From: Thalassotalea sp.
Lineage (GTDB): Bacteria; Pseudomonadota; Gammaproteobacteria; Enterobacterales; Alteromonadaceae
Length of the DNA: 64,000 nucleotides
Direction: 5' to 3'
NCBI GenBank assembly: GCA_029237915.1
Contig: JAQWHD010000036.1
Location: 1 to 64,000, forward strand
Part shown: positions 55,364-64,000 of the stretch, piece by piece
Position numbering within the stretch: the stretch's first letter is position 1
Layout: every line of letters starts with the position of its first letter
Made by a program: the position numbers and the translations under genes
Notes under the pieces: model-generated
What the model was told of the DNA's origin: nothing
Databases searched by the model: none
What the model saw: the letters and a program-made list of their open reading frames with translations, nothing else

Positions 55364-56323
55364 TTGTTACGAATCGTTGTTTTTTTTCTATTATGTATAG
55401 GCTGCTTACCTCACGGTCAAACAGCTGATGACAATGATATGGAGCGTGTTGCTGTTTATCCAAATCCAGAAGATGATTGGTTATTTGGTTTTCATGGTGC
55501 GATAAGTGATTCGGTACATGGCACAGCTGCCTGGTTTGATAGTTTCTTTGCAACCCAAGAAGTTGATGGTAGTAAACCGCAAACCTCGGCCCGAATTCGA
55601 CTTGGCTGGGAGCCAAGAGCCAGAGATTTAGACGTATTTACGCAAAAATTTAGGTTACGTGTTCGCTTACCAAATCTGGCAAAGAAGGTTGATTTAATTT
55701 TTTCCGATGAAGTGGAAGACGATAAAAAAGAAAATCAGGTAGATCAAGGTCGAGATATTAGCAATGACAATGAAGATACATTTACTGCAGCAATTCGTTT
55801 AATCAATGTCGATAAGTTGACAGAGTTTGTCGATACCCGTATTGGTATTTCGGGTGGCGACATATTTACTAAAGCACGCGTTAAATACACAACAAGCTTT
55901 TCTGATGTGCATCAGTTCGAATTTCAACCATCAATTTATTATTACCTCGATGATGGTTTTGGCCAACGCCTTTTTACTGAGTATGACTATAATTTTGCCC
56001 CGAAAAAACAATACCGTATGAATTACAGCATGACCTTCTCTGAACGTTTTGCAGGTCATCGATGGCGTAATGGCTATAGCTATTTACACCAGCTAGATAG
56101 GTTTCGCGCTACCGCACTATCTGTTGTGGTTAACGGTGAAGATAACGGCGACAGAGGATTTGTGGTACATAATTACGCGTTAAGTTTCCGTTATCGTGTT
56201 AACGCTTACCGGAAATGGCTGTATTTTGAGTTAGAGCCATTTATTGAATGGCCAGAAGAGTATGATTATAAAACCACGCCAGGCATTGCTTTTAGGGTTG
56301 AAGGTTATTTTACCCGAGAATAA
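55364..56323 (+). CDS. Predicted outer-membrane beta-barrel protein, unknown family
   Basis: 319 aa. The start is TTG at 55364 with AAGGA eight bases upstream; a signal peptide (about 1-20) follows. The mature protein is rich in aromatic and charged alternating strands (FQPSIYYYLDD, YRMNYSMTFSERFAGHRW, YALSFRYRVNAYRKWLYFELEPF), as in a barrel of about 12-14 strands. I do not recognise the family. It lies on the opposite strand between tatA and ubiB, splitting a normally contiguous ubi-tat block. Confidence 0.72.
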   Translation: MLRIVVFFLLCIGCLPHGQTADDNDMERVAVYPNPEDDWLFGFHGAISDSVHGTAAWFDSFFATQEVDGSKPQTSARIRLGWEPRARDLDVFTQKFRLRVRLPNLAKKVDLIFSDEVEDDKKENQVDQGRDISNDNEDTFTAAIRLINVDKLTEFVDTRIGISGGDIFTKARVKYTTSFSDVHQFEFQPSIYYYLDDGFGQRLFTEYDYNFAPKKQYRMNYSMTFSERFAGHRWRNGYSYLHQLDRFRATALSVVVNGEDNGDRGFVVHNYALSFRYRVNAYRKWLYFELEPFIEWPEEYDYKTTPGIAFRVEGYFTRE

Positions 56324-56349
56324 AGCCTAATTTACTGCAGTTTATAAAC

Positions 56350-57975
56350 CTACTTTCTTAATCCTAAGTATGAAAATAAAGCGCCAAATATAGCGGAGCT
56401 ACTTGCTAAAACTAACTCAGTATTGATATAAAAATGACTGGCTATCACTAACAATGAACCAGCAATAATTAAGTAACGTACGCTTTTATGCTGTTTTAAC
56501 TGCTGAGCTTGCCATGCCGCTAATGTTAGTTGCTGTTGCAGGGCTGTTTCTTTGCCTGTTTTTAGGTAGTCATAAACTAGGTCAGGTAATTCAGGTAATT
56601 TTTCACCCCAAAATGGCAGATTTTCTTTAACGGCATTAAACAATGCCTTCGGCCCCATTTGCTCTTTCACCCAGTCTTCTAAAAATGGTTTTGCTGTTTT
56701 CCATAAATCCAGTTCAGGGTAAAGCTGACGACCTAAGCCTTCAATGTAGAGTAAGGTTTTCTGCAGGAGCACTAACTGTGGCTGTACTTCCATATCGAAG
56801 CGGCGAGCGGTATTGAATAAGTTAACTAATACCTGACCAAACGATATTTCTGATAGCGGTTTTTCAAAAATAGGTTCACAAACTGTACGGATAGCAGATT
56901 CAAATTCATCAACACTGGTGTGAGCCGGTACCCAACCAGAATCGACGTGTAGCTGGGCAACCTTTTGATAATCACGATTAAAAAAGGCAACAAAATTTTC
57001 GGCTAAATAACGTTTATCATCTTTGTGTAAAGTACCGACGATGCCACAATCTATGGCTATCCAAGTTGGGTCTTGCGGATTTGTTGCATCAACAAATACA
57101 TTACCTGGATGCATGTCGGCATGAAAAAAACTATCACGAAATACCTGTGTAAAAAATACTTCAACGCCGCGTTCAGCTAATAATTTCATATCAACATTTT
57201 GCGCGTTTAACTCGCCAATATCGCCAACGCCTATGCCGTAAATACGTTCCATCACCATGACATTTTTACTGCAAAATTCACTATGGACTTCAGGGACATA
57301 CAGTACATGATCGTTATCGAAATTACGTTTTAGCTTGATTGCATTGGCTGCTTCTCGCAACAAATCGAGTTCATCAATAATGGTTTTACGGTATTCAGCT
57401 ACCACCTCAACTGGGCGTAGGCGCTTGCCTTCACGATAAAATCGATTTACTAAACGCGCAAAAGTATGCATCACTTTTAAATCGGCGAATATGATTTTTT
57501 CTATATCAGGGCGAATCACTTTAATAACGATAGGCTTACTACCGCCATCAGAAATTAAATTAGCAGTATGCACTTGGGCAATCGATGCAGAGGCTAAGGG
57601 CTCAAGCTGAAAATCACTAAAGTGTTGTTCAAACTTATCAATACCTATGGCAGCAACAATAATTGCCTTTGCTTGTTCGCCATCAAATGCGCCGACTTTA
57701 TCTTGTAATAAAGCAAGTTCATTAGCGAGTTCTAATGGTAATAAATCACGGCGAGTAGACAGCATTTGGCCAAACTTAATAAAGATTGGGCCTAGCGATT
57801 CAATGGCTAAACGTAAGCGCAATTCAACCGGCTTGTCTTTATGTTTGTTGCGTAGCCAAAATAAACTGTGACGGGCAATTTTTGCCACTAAAGGTGTTTT
57901 TTTTGCAGGCAATAACTCGTCTAAACCATAGTTTAGAAATGTTTTGACGATTTTATATAAACGTTTATTGCGCAC
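56350..57975 (-). CDS. ubiB: UbiB, kinase-like ubiquinone biosynthesis protein
   Basis: About 541 aa from a GTG at 57975 with AAGGA five bases upstream. This start gives [23 protein letters not shown], which matches the E. coli N-terminus. An ATG frame to 58026 would add an Asn-rich leader produced by a small tandem duplication. Kinase-like motifs: [40 protein letters not shown] and IDCGIVG. Two C-terminal membrane helices. It probably extracts or positions ubiquinone intermediates. Confidence 0.92.
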   Translation of the reverse strand: MRNKRLYKIVKTFLNYGLDELLPAKKTPLVAKIARHSLFWLRNKHKDKPVELRLRLAIESLGPIFIKFGQMLSTRRDLLPLELANELALLQDKVGAFDGEQAKAIIVAAIGIDKFEQHFSDFQLEPLASASIAQVHTANLISDGGSKPIVIKVIRPDIEKIIFADLKVMHTFARLVNRFYREGKRLRPVEVVAEYRKTIIDELDLLREAANAIKLKRNFDNDHVLYVPEVHSEFCSKNVMVMERIYGIGVGDIGELNAQNVDMKLLAERGVEVFFTQVFRDSFFHADMHPGNVFVDATNPQDPTWIAIDCGIVGTLHKDDKRYLAENFVAFFNRDYQKVAQLHVDSGWVPAHTSVDEFESAIRTVCEPIFEKPLSEISFGQVLVNLFNTARRFDMEVQPQLVLLQKTLLYIEGLGRQLYPELDLWKTAKPFLEDWVKEQMGPKALFNAVKENLPFWGEKLPELPDLVYDYLKTGKETALQQQLTLAAWQAQQLKQHKSVRYLIIAGSLLVIASHFYINTELVLASSSAIFGALFSYLGLRK

Positions 57976-57997
57976 GAAAATCCTTAGATTGTTATTG

Positions 57998-58021
57998 TTT
58001 AATACGTTATTTAATACGTTG
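57998..58021. repeat. 12-bp tandem duplication at the ubiJ stop / ubiB leader
   Basis: TTTAATACGTTA followed by TTTAATACGTTG. The ubiJ stop codon lies in this duplication. The extra copy produces the VLNN repeat in the long ubiB frame, which favours the downstream GTG start. Confidence 0.7.
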
Positions 58022-58630
58022 GGCAAGTGAGTCGAGTTTACTTTGCAGTTTATCTAACTCTAATTTTGTTTTATCTACGCTGCTATTGAATACTCGCAGC
58101 TCGGTATCGGTAACTAGTAAACGCTTTTCATGTAATAGATACTCACCCGCATCTTGGCTTATTTGTGCTTTAGCAAAGTTAAGTTTTTTTAACAGCTTTG
58201 CACCTAAACTGTTTAGTTTAAATGCCGGGATATCACCAATACGATCGGCAAGTTGCTTTTCCCAATCAATATTAAGTTGTTCAGCTAGGCCTGCAAATTG
58301 TTGGGCAATTTTTAAATCTCCAACAATATCGAGATCACCAGAGCGAATTAATGAAGTTAATAACTCGGTTTGTTTTAGCTTGGCTAAACTAGCAAAATTA
58401 CTGTGAATAACGCAGTCATCACTAAGGTGAGAAGCCAGTACTGAAATAGTATTTAACTCTACATTTAAAGTGATAGGAAAATCTAATTCACTAATTATTA
58501 AGGTTAAATTTTTACCATTAAGTTTACTTAATGGCTCGCTAATATTGCTATCTAGAGATAACGCTTTATTAATAATGATTTCAATTATTGCCGTAAGCAT
58601 TTGCTTAGGCATAAGTTGCTCAATACTCAT
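58007..58630 (-). CDS. ubiJ: Ubiquinone biosynthesis accessory factor UbiJ
   Basis: 207 aa with an N-terminal SCP2-type lipid-binding domain ([26 protein letters not shown] and [27 protein letters not shown]). A C-terminal coiled coil ends in [16 protein letters not shown]. It is expected to bind ubiquinone intermediates for the Ubi complex. It lies between ubiE (3-bp gap) and ubiB. Confidence 0.92.
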   Translation of the reverse strand: MSIEQLMPKQMLTAIIEIIINKALSLDSNISEPLSKLNGKNLTLIISELDFPITLNVELNTISVLASHLSDDCVIHSNFASLAKLKQTELLTSLIRSGDLDIVGDLKIAQQFAGLAEQLNIDWEKQLADRIGDIPAFKLNSLGAKLLKKLNFAKAQISQDAGEYLLHEKRLLVTDTELRVFNSSVDKTKLELDKLQSKLDSLAQRIK

Positions 58631-58633
58631 TAG

Positions 58634-59389
58634 TTAGAACTTATAACCTTTGTGCAGAGCAACAATACCACCGGTTAAATTGTGGTAATTGGTTTGTTCA
58701 AATCCTGCGGCTTCCATCATACTTTTCAATGTTTCTTGATCTGGGTGCATGCGAATTGATTCGGCTAAATATTGGTAACTTTCACCATCTTTCGCTACAA
58801 GTTCGCCCATTTTAGGTAAAATGTTAAACGAATAGAAATCGTATGCTTTGTTTAATAGATCATGTTCAGGCTTAGAAAATTCTAATACTAGTAAACGCCC
58901 GCCAGGTTTTAATACACGGAAAATAGAGCGTAGCGCTTTGTCCTTGTCTGTGACATTACGCAAACCAAAAGCAATGGTAACTATGTCAAAACTATTGTCA
59001 TCAAATGGCAGAGCTTCGGCATTAGCTTGTACATAATCGACGTTACCAACTATGCCTAAATCGCGTAATTTATCACGGCCTACATTAAGCATTGAGCTGT
59101 TGATATCAGCTAAAATAACTTTACCCGTTGGCCCGGTTAGTTTTGAAAACTTTGCGGTTAAATCACCAGTACCACCAGCCAAATCAAGAATGCTGTTACC
59201 AGGTCGTACGCCACTAGCGTCAATGGTAAAACGCTTCCATAAACGGTGAATACCAAACGACATTACATCATTCATAATGTCATATTGTTTTGCAACTGAG
59301 TGAAATACACCGGCAACCATAGTTTCTTTATCTTCAGCTTTAACGGTTTTAAAGCCAAAGTCGGTTGTATCTTTGTTGTCAGTAGTCAT
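58634..59389 (-). CDS. ubiE: Ubiquinone/menaquinone C-methyltransferase UbiE
   Basis: 251 aa, same as E. coli. SAM motif [28 protein letters not shown] and [24 protein letters not shown] are UbiE/COQ5 signatures. First gene of the ubiEJB operon. Confidence 0.96.
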   Translation of the reverse strand: MTTDNKDTTDFGFKTVKAEDKETMVAGVFHSVAKQYDIMNDVMSFGIHRLWKRFTIDASGVRPGNSILDLAGGTGDLTAKFSKLTGPTGKVILADINSSMLNVGRDKLRDLGIVGNVDYVQANAEALPFDDNSFDIVTIAFGLRNVTDKDKALRSIFRVLKPGGRLLVLEFSKPEHDLLNKAYDFYSFNILPKMGELVAKDGESYQYLAESIRMHPDQETLKSMMEAAGFEQTNYHNLTGGIVALHKGYKF

Positions 59390-59556
59390 TTAATTAGTAC
59401 CAGTATTTGGAAAAATAGTTTAATTGTCTTTAGTTTACGACAAACTAAGCAAGAGTAAAATTAATTTTATAACCGAATAGCAGCTATTTTTAGTTATTCG
59501 TTGTTTTGCTTGATTGATATCAAGGCTAGGTAGTATCAATAACTCAAATTCATCAA

Positions 59557-61659
59557 TTAAGCGTTTGAGTATTGCTCTTTATTCGCAAGCCAGCGTTTAA
59601 TTAATGCTTCAGCCTGCACGGGAGTTTGTCGCCATAACAAGTATGCTTGCTGCTGTATTTCGGGAATAAGTTCACCATCACGAATTAAGTCGGCAATCTT
59701 TAAATCGGCTAAGCCAGTTTGCTTAGTTCCGAGTAATTCACCAGGTCCGCGAATTTCTAAATCACGCTCGGCAATTAAAAAACCATCGTTAGATTCACGG
59801 AGCACACCTAAGCGTTTGGTTGCCGTTTTTGATAATGGACTTTTGTACATGAGCACACAATGCGAAGCGACAGAGCCACGACCAACTCGCCCCCGTAATT
59901 GATGTAGTTGCGCTAAGCCTAAGCGTTCTGGATTTTCGATAATCATTAAACTGGCATTAGGAACATCAACACCAACTTCAATTACGGTGGTTGCTACTAA
60001 TAAGTGAATATTACCCGCTTTAAATTCGTCCATAATAGCTTGTTTTTCAGCCGGCTTCATTCTGCCATGGACTAGGCCAATCTTTAATTCACTTAAAGTA
60101 TCTTGTAAATAAGCGGCAGTATCTTCAGCAGCTTGGCACTCTAACACTTCTGATTCTTCAATTAGAGTACATACCCAGTAAGCCTGACGCCCTTCGTGCA
60201 TGCAATTATGACGCACTCGTTCGATAATGTCGTCACGGCGGATGTCGGCAACTGCAACCGTAGTTATTGGTGTGCGCCCTGGTGGTAACTCATCAATTAC
60301 TGAAGTGTCCAAATCGGCATAGGCAGTCATTGCTAAGGTTCTTGGAATAGGAGTAGCAGTCATTATTAATTGATGCGGATAACAATCGCCTATTTTGCCT
60401 TTTTCGCGCAAGGATAAGCGTTGATGAACGCCGAATTTATGTTGCTCGTCAATGATTAATAACGTCATGTTATGAAATTCAACCTGCTCTTGAAACAGCG
60501 CATGGGTGCCAATGACCATTTGCATGCTGCCATCTTTAATCGCTTCTAGAGCCAAGCGCTTAATACTCACTTTACTCTTACTAGCAAGCCAGCCCACTTG
60601 TATGCCTAAAGGTGAAAACCAATTGGCAAAATTTATTGCGTGTTGCTCGGCCAATATTTCAGTTGGTGCCATTAATGCTACTTGATAGCCATTGCCAATA
60701 GCGGTTAATGCAGCAAGCCCTGCAACTAATGTTTTTCCTGAACCAACATCACCTTGAACAAGACGCATCATAGGTACATCTTTGGCTAAATCGGCTCTTA
60801 ATTCTTTAACCACTCTTTGCTGGGCATTTGTTGGGGTAAAAGGTAATTGCTGCAAAAATTTTTGCTCTAAGGTGTTATCAATCTCTAGAGCTATCGCCGG
60901 ATGTTTATCACTTGATTGGCGTAACTTGAGCATACTTAAATTATGCGCTAATAATTCTTCTTTAATTAATCTTAACTGCGCAGGATGCCGACCTTCTTCC
61001 AATAAGGTTATTGATATATCAGGCGTTGGTCGATGTAGTGTTTTTAACGCTTGAGTTAACGATATTGGCTCGATAAAAAAATCAGCAGGTAATAACTCTT
61101 CAACTTGGCCTCGCTCAAGACGAATAAGGGTTTGCTCGGTAATGTTGCGCAAACTTATTTGTCTTAAACCGTCGGTAGTTGGATAAATTGGGGTTAAAGT
61201 TTCTTCTACTTGCGGTGCACTGACGTCATCATTAACGGCTTTATATTCGGGGTGAATAATTTCAAAGCCGCGTCCTCCTCGTTGGATTTCACCAAAACAA
61301 CGGATGCGAGTGCCATTACTTAAATTATTTTTTTGTGCCGCTGAAAAGTGGAAAAAGCGCAGGGTTATTTCGCCGCTACCATCATTAATTTTAACTAGTA
61401 GCATTTTTCGACGGCCAAACGATACTTGGCTATCAATGACGTTACCAATAACGCCGGTATGCATACCGGGTAATAAATCGCGGATTTTGGAAACTCGAGT
61501 TTTATCTTCGTAACGCAGGGGCAGATGAAATAGCACATCTTGTAAGGTTTTTAAGCCTATCTTTTCCAGTTTACTTGCTACGCCAGGACCAACACCTTTA
61601 AGCACACTTACGGGAGTGCTGGCAAGGTTGTGTAGTCCTTCACGTATTGATAGTGTCAT
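59557..61659 (-). CDS. recG: ATP-dependent DNA helicase RecG
   Basis: 700 aa. N-terminal wedge/OB domain, then superfamily 2 motifs: GDVGSGKTLVAGLAA (Walker A), LIIDEQHKFGVHQR (DEQH), TATPIPRTLAM, VATTVIEVGVDVPNAS and QLRGRVGRG. It remodels stalled forks and branched DNA. The order recG-trmH-ridA-spoT on the minus strand is as in related genomes. Confidence 0.96.
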   Translation of the reverse strand: MTLSIREGLHNLASTPVSVLKGVGPGVASKLEKIGLKTLQDVLFHLPLRYEDKTRVSKIRDLLPGMHTGVIGNVIDSQVSFGRRKMLLVKINDGSGEITLRFFHFSAAQKNNLSNGTRIRCFGEIQRGGRGFEIIHPEYKAVNDDVSAPQVEETLTPIYPTTDGLRQISLRNITEQTLIRLERGQVEELLPADFFIEPISLTQALKTLHRPTPDISITLLEEGRHPAQLRLIKEELLAHNLSMLKLRQSSDKHPAIALEIDNTLEQKFLQQLPFTPTNAQQRVVKELRADLAKDVPMMRLVQGDVGSGKTLVAGLAALTAIGNGYQVALMAPTEILAEQHAINFANWFSPLGIQVGWLASKSKVSIKRLALEAIKDGSMQMVIGTHALFQEQVEFHNMTLLIIDEQHKFGVHQRLSLREKGKIGDCYPHQLIMTATPIPRTLAMTAYADLDTSVIDELPPGRTPITTVAVADIRRDDIIERVRHNCMHEGRQAYWVCTLIEESEVLECQAAEDTAAYLQDTLSELKIGLVHGRMKPAEKQAIMDEFKAGNIHLLVATTVIEVGVDVPNASLMIIENPERLGLAQLHQLRGRVGRGSVASHCVLMYKSPLSKTATKRLGVLRESNDGFLIAERDLEIRGPGELLGTKQTGLADLKIADLIRDGELIPEIQQQAYLLWRQTPVQAEALIKRWLANKEQYSNA

Positions 61660-61698
61660 TGATACAGCTCAAAAATAAAATCCATTACAATAATAAGC

Positions 61699-62409
61699 TT
61701 ACTCGTCGATATCTTGCCAAGCTTCTTTATTCATTTGCATTTTGTTCCACCAATCTTCAGATGCAACAATTTGTCCTTCATCATCAATCTCTGGATAAGG
61801 TAAGCCCTTACGTTGACATGCCTTAGCGAAGATAGGGTGGCCACCTTCAAACAATACCTTGTCACGTTCGACTTTCGTTATGTTCGACGGGGAGTCGTAC
61901 ATACCTGCGTTCTGGCGCTGACGTTGAGCCTCATAAAGGGTAACGGCGCAAGCGACAGATACATTTAGTGATTGCACCATGCCAACCATAGGTATGATGA
62001 TATCTTGATCGGCTAAGGCCAATGCTTCATCTGAGGCGCCAAATTTTTCTTGGCCTAAAATGATTGCTGTCGGCTTGGTATAATCAACTTCACGATAATC
62101 AATAGCTGAATCCGAAAGGTTAGTAACCAATACCTGCATACCTTGTTCTTTCAGGTGCATAATGGCATCTTTAGTTTCAGTATGGTGATGCAGGTGAACC
62201 CAGTTTTGTGAGCCCACGGCACTATTACCGCTCATATACATACGGCTGTTTTTCCACACCGCATGCACTTCATTAATACCAATGGCATCACAAGTTCTTA
62301 CTACTGCAGCTAAGTTATGCGGTTTATGTACACCTTCCATACAAACCGTAAGGTCAGTTTGGCGTTTTGCCAGCATATCAAGTATGCGTTTATGTCTTTC
62401 TGGAGTCAT
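61699..62409 (-). CDS. trmH: tRNA (guanosine-18-2'-O)-methyltransferase TrmH
   Basis: 236 aa SPOUT methyltransferase. Motifs: GVHKPHNLAAVVRTCDAIG (motif 1), TAIILGQEKFGAS (motif 2) and MVGMVQSLNVSVACAVTLYEAQRQR (motif 3, knot). It methylates G18 in tRNAs. The start overlaps the end of ridA by 1 bp. Confidence 0.94.
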   Translation of the reverse strand: MTPERHKRILDMLAKRQTDLTVCMEGVHKPHNLAAVVRTCDAIGINEVHAVWKNSRMYMSGNSAVGSQNWVHLHHHTETKDAIMHLKEQGMQVLVTNLSDSAIDYREVDYTKPTAIILGQEKFGASDEALALADQDIIIPMVGMVQSLNVSVACAVTLYEAQRQRQNAGMYDSPSNITKVERDKVLFEGGHPIFAKACQRKGLPYPEIDDEGQIVASEDWWNKMQMNKEAWQDIDE

Positions 62410-62798
62410 TAGTTTACGCTCGGGATTTCCAATATGCCGTCAATTTCAATCTCAACGCCGCGTGGTAACTGGCTTACACCAATCGCTGCGCGAGCTGGAT
62501 ATGGTTGCTCAAAATAACGTCCCATAACTTCATTTACGGTGGCGAAATTGGCAAGGTCGGTCATAAATATATTAACTTTGACCATGTCATTAATACTAGC
62601 ACCTGCTGCTTCACATACAGCAACTAAGTTTTTGAATACTTGCTCTGTTTGTTCGGCAAAACCACCTTCTACAACTTCCATGGTGTCGGCAATAAGAGGA
62701 ATTTGCCCAGATAAGTACACAGTAGTGCCTACTTTAACTGCTTGGCTATAAGTGCCAATTGCACTAGGTGCATCATTTGTTGCGATAATTGTTTTCAT
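62409..62798 (-). CDS. ridA: RidA family reactive intermediate deaminase
   Basis: 129 aa. The YjgF/YER057c/UK114 fold with [42 protein letters not shown] and [20 protein letters not shown]; the last includes the catalytic Arg. It removes reactive enamines such as 2-aminoacrylate. It lies between spoT and trmH, as in related gammaproteobacteria. Confidence 0.94.
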   Translation of the reverse strand: MKTIIATNDAPSAIGTYSQAVKVGTTVYLSGQIPLIADTMEVVEGGFAEQTEQVFKNLVAVCEAAGASINDMVKVNIFMTDLANFATVNEVMGRYFEQPYPARAAIGVSQLPRGVEIEIDGILEIPSVN

Positions 62799-62817
62799 AA
62801 TTTACCAATAATATTTG

Positions 62818-64000
62818 TTATTTTCTTGGTCGTGTAACACGTTCTACATCGACCATGAGTTTAATTTTTCTAATAATATTTGCAATATGTACACGGTCAC
62901 GACAGGTGATTTCCATAGTAACCAAATAAATATTTGAGTCTTTTTCTTCAGAGTTTAAGCTGCGAATATTCGATTCACTCTGTGATATCACCGAGGTCAG
63001 TTTAGCTAATGCACCGTGATGATTAATAATCTCAATTCTTAATGCAGCAACAAACTCTTTATCGATGTCATTATCCCATTTTACTGGGAAGAATTTACCT
63101 AATTCTTTCTCACGACCATTGATGTTACGACAACCATCTTGATGTACCATCAAGCCTTTGCCTGAGCTAATATAAGCAACAATATCATCACCAGGGATCG
63201 GGTGACAACATTTACCATAGCTTACTAACATGCCTTCAGAGCCTTTAATTGGCATCTTAGCTTTGCCATAGCTTGGCTCTTCGGTATCGTCACTGAATTC
63301 ACCAGTAAGTCGTCTAGCAATACCTATACTTAGTTCATTACCAAGACCTATGTTGGTCATTAAGTCATCTAAGGTTTTATAACCCGTATCTTTGACAACT
63401 TCGTTAATGGTTTGCAGGTCAATGTCACTTAATTTGTTAGCGCCTAAGGCGTGGGTCAATAGCCTATGACCTAAATTTAGAGATTCATTTTGTTCCATTG
63501 AACGTAAATAGCTACGGATTTGTGTTCGTGCCTTGGCGGTAACTACAAAATTTAACCAGGTTGCATTCGGGCGCGCGCCGGTTGATGTGATTACTTCAAT
63601 GATTTGTCCTGATAATAATGGTTTGCGCAACGGGTATGGTTTGCGTTCTACTTTTGCACCAACACAACTATTACCAACATCAGTATGCACAGCATAAGCA
63701 AAATCAACTGCGGTAGCCCCCATAGGTAATTCAATAATTTTTCCATCTGGGGTGAAAACGTAAATTTCTTCTGGGAATAAATCGGTTTTAACGTTTTCGA
63801 TAAATTCAAACGAGCTACCTGCACTTTGCTGTAATTCAAGTAAGCTTTGCATCCACTTACGAGCTCTTACTTGTGCCGTTGTACCCGAACTATCGTCTTT
63901 GTCTTGTTTATAAAGCCAATGCGCAGCAACACCTTTGTCTGCCATTTGATCCATATCTTGAGTACGAATTTGAATTTCAACAGGGATACCATAAGGGCCA
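62818..64000 (-). CDS. spoT: Bifunctional (p)ppGpp synthetase/hydrolase SpoT, 3' part
   Basis: The coding frame runs to the window edge; the first 300 or so residues are missing. Visible parts: the end of the synthetase domain (GVAAHWLYK), TGS domain (EEIYVFTPDGKIIELPMGATAVDFAYAVHTDVG), conserved Cys/His zinc-finger region (YGKCCHPIPGD), and a C-terminal ACT domain (ALRIEIINHHGALAKLTSVIS). It is identified as SpoT rather than RelA by the neighbouring ridA-trmH-recG genes. Confidence 0.93.
   Translation of the reverse strand, partial: GPYGIPVEIQIRTQDMDQMADKGVAAHWLYKQDKDDSSGTTAQVRARKWMQSLLELQQSAGSSFEFIENVKTDLFPEEIYVFTPDGKIIELPMGATAVDFAYAVHTDVGNSCVGAKVERKPYPLRKPLLSGQIIEVITSTGARPNATWLNFVVTAKARTQIRSYLRSMEQNESLNLGHRLLTHALGANKLSDIDLQTINEVVKDTGYKTLDDLMTNIGLGNELSIGIARRLTGEFSDDTEEPSYGKAKMPIKGSEGMLVSYGKCCHPIPGDDIVAYISSGKGLMVHQDGCRNINGREKELGKFFPVKWDNDIDKEFVAALRIEIINHHGALAKLTSVISQSESNIRSLNSEEKDSNIYLVTMEITCRDRVHIANIIRKIKLMVDVERVTRPRK

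Overview
The window is chromosomal DNA of a low-GC marine gammaproteobacterium of the Alteromonadales. A Colwelliaceae member such as Thalassotalea or Colwellia is the best guess. That rests on the AT-rich composition, conserved gene orders (rho-trxA-rhlB-gppA, ubiE-ubiJ-ubiB next to tatABC-tatD-hemB, recG-trmH-ridA-spoT) and families typical of these marine bacteria (MaoP/DUF413, MipA/OmpV, TonB receptors, fasciclin lipoproteins). I saw no rRNA, tRNA, CRISPR array, prophage or intact transposase.

Layout. 0-8 kb: an acyl-CoA module of a double-hotdog MaoC hydratase, an AMP-forming acyl-CoA ligase, three different CitE/HpcH-type CoA-ester lyases and an MDR reductase, arranged around a 0.5 kb divergent control region. 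This looks like breakdown of a C4-C5 (methyl)dicarboxylate through malyl-CoA-like intermediates. 8-19.4 kb: a sodium:solute symporter, a MipA porin-like protein, a TonB receptor, MaoP, small envelope proteins, an exported sulfatase, glutaryl-CoA dehydrogenase, and an ArsR/permease pair. 19.6-33 kb: a large light/oxidative-stress and membrane-lipid region. It holds an ECF sigma factor with its ChrR anti-sigma, photolyase, a DUF523-DUF1722 protein, an SnoaL-like protein, an SDR, an FAD oxidoreductase, DUF1365 and a Cfa-type methyltransferase, with a FAS1 lipoprotein and a DUF2878/chalcone-isomerase-like/DUF3833 operon beside it. 33-46 kb: housekeeping and accessory genes (SEC-C protein, CaiB CoA-transferase, SelO, two cytochromes c, DUF885 lipoprotein, Fre, UbiD, a pair of amidohydrolases, RluF, a solitary pseudopilin). 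46.5-64 kb: conserved core genes rho, trxA, rhlB, gppA, hemB, tatD, tatCBA, ubiB, ubiJ, ubiE, recG, trmH, ridA and the 3' part of spoT.

The strongest new observations are these. (1) Two exact copies of a TGATCC-N18-TAAG promoter lie upstream of the ECF sigma gene and of the DUF523-DUF1722/photolyase gene, predicting an autoregulated ChrR-type singlet-oxygen regulon. (2) Three dispersed 33-nt palindromic repeats share an invariant 9-nt loop and have compensatory changes in the stem. (3) Two overlapping amidohydrolase genes encode one protein with metal ligands and one that has lost them. (4) The acyl-CoA module with three CitE paralogues has an unassigned substrate. (5) A small membrane protein appears to start at a rare ATT codon.
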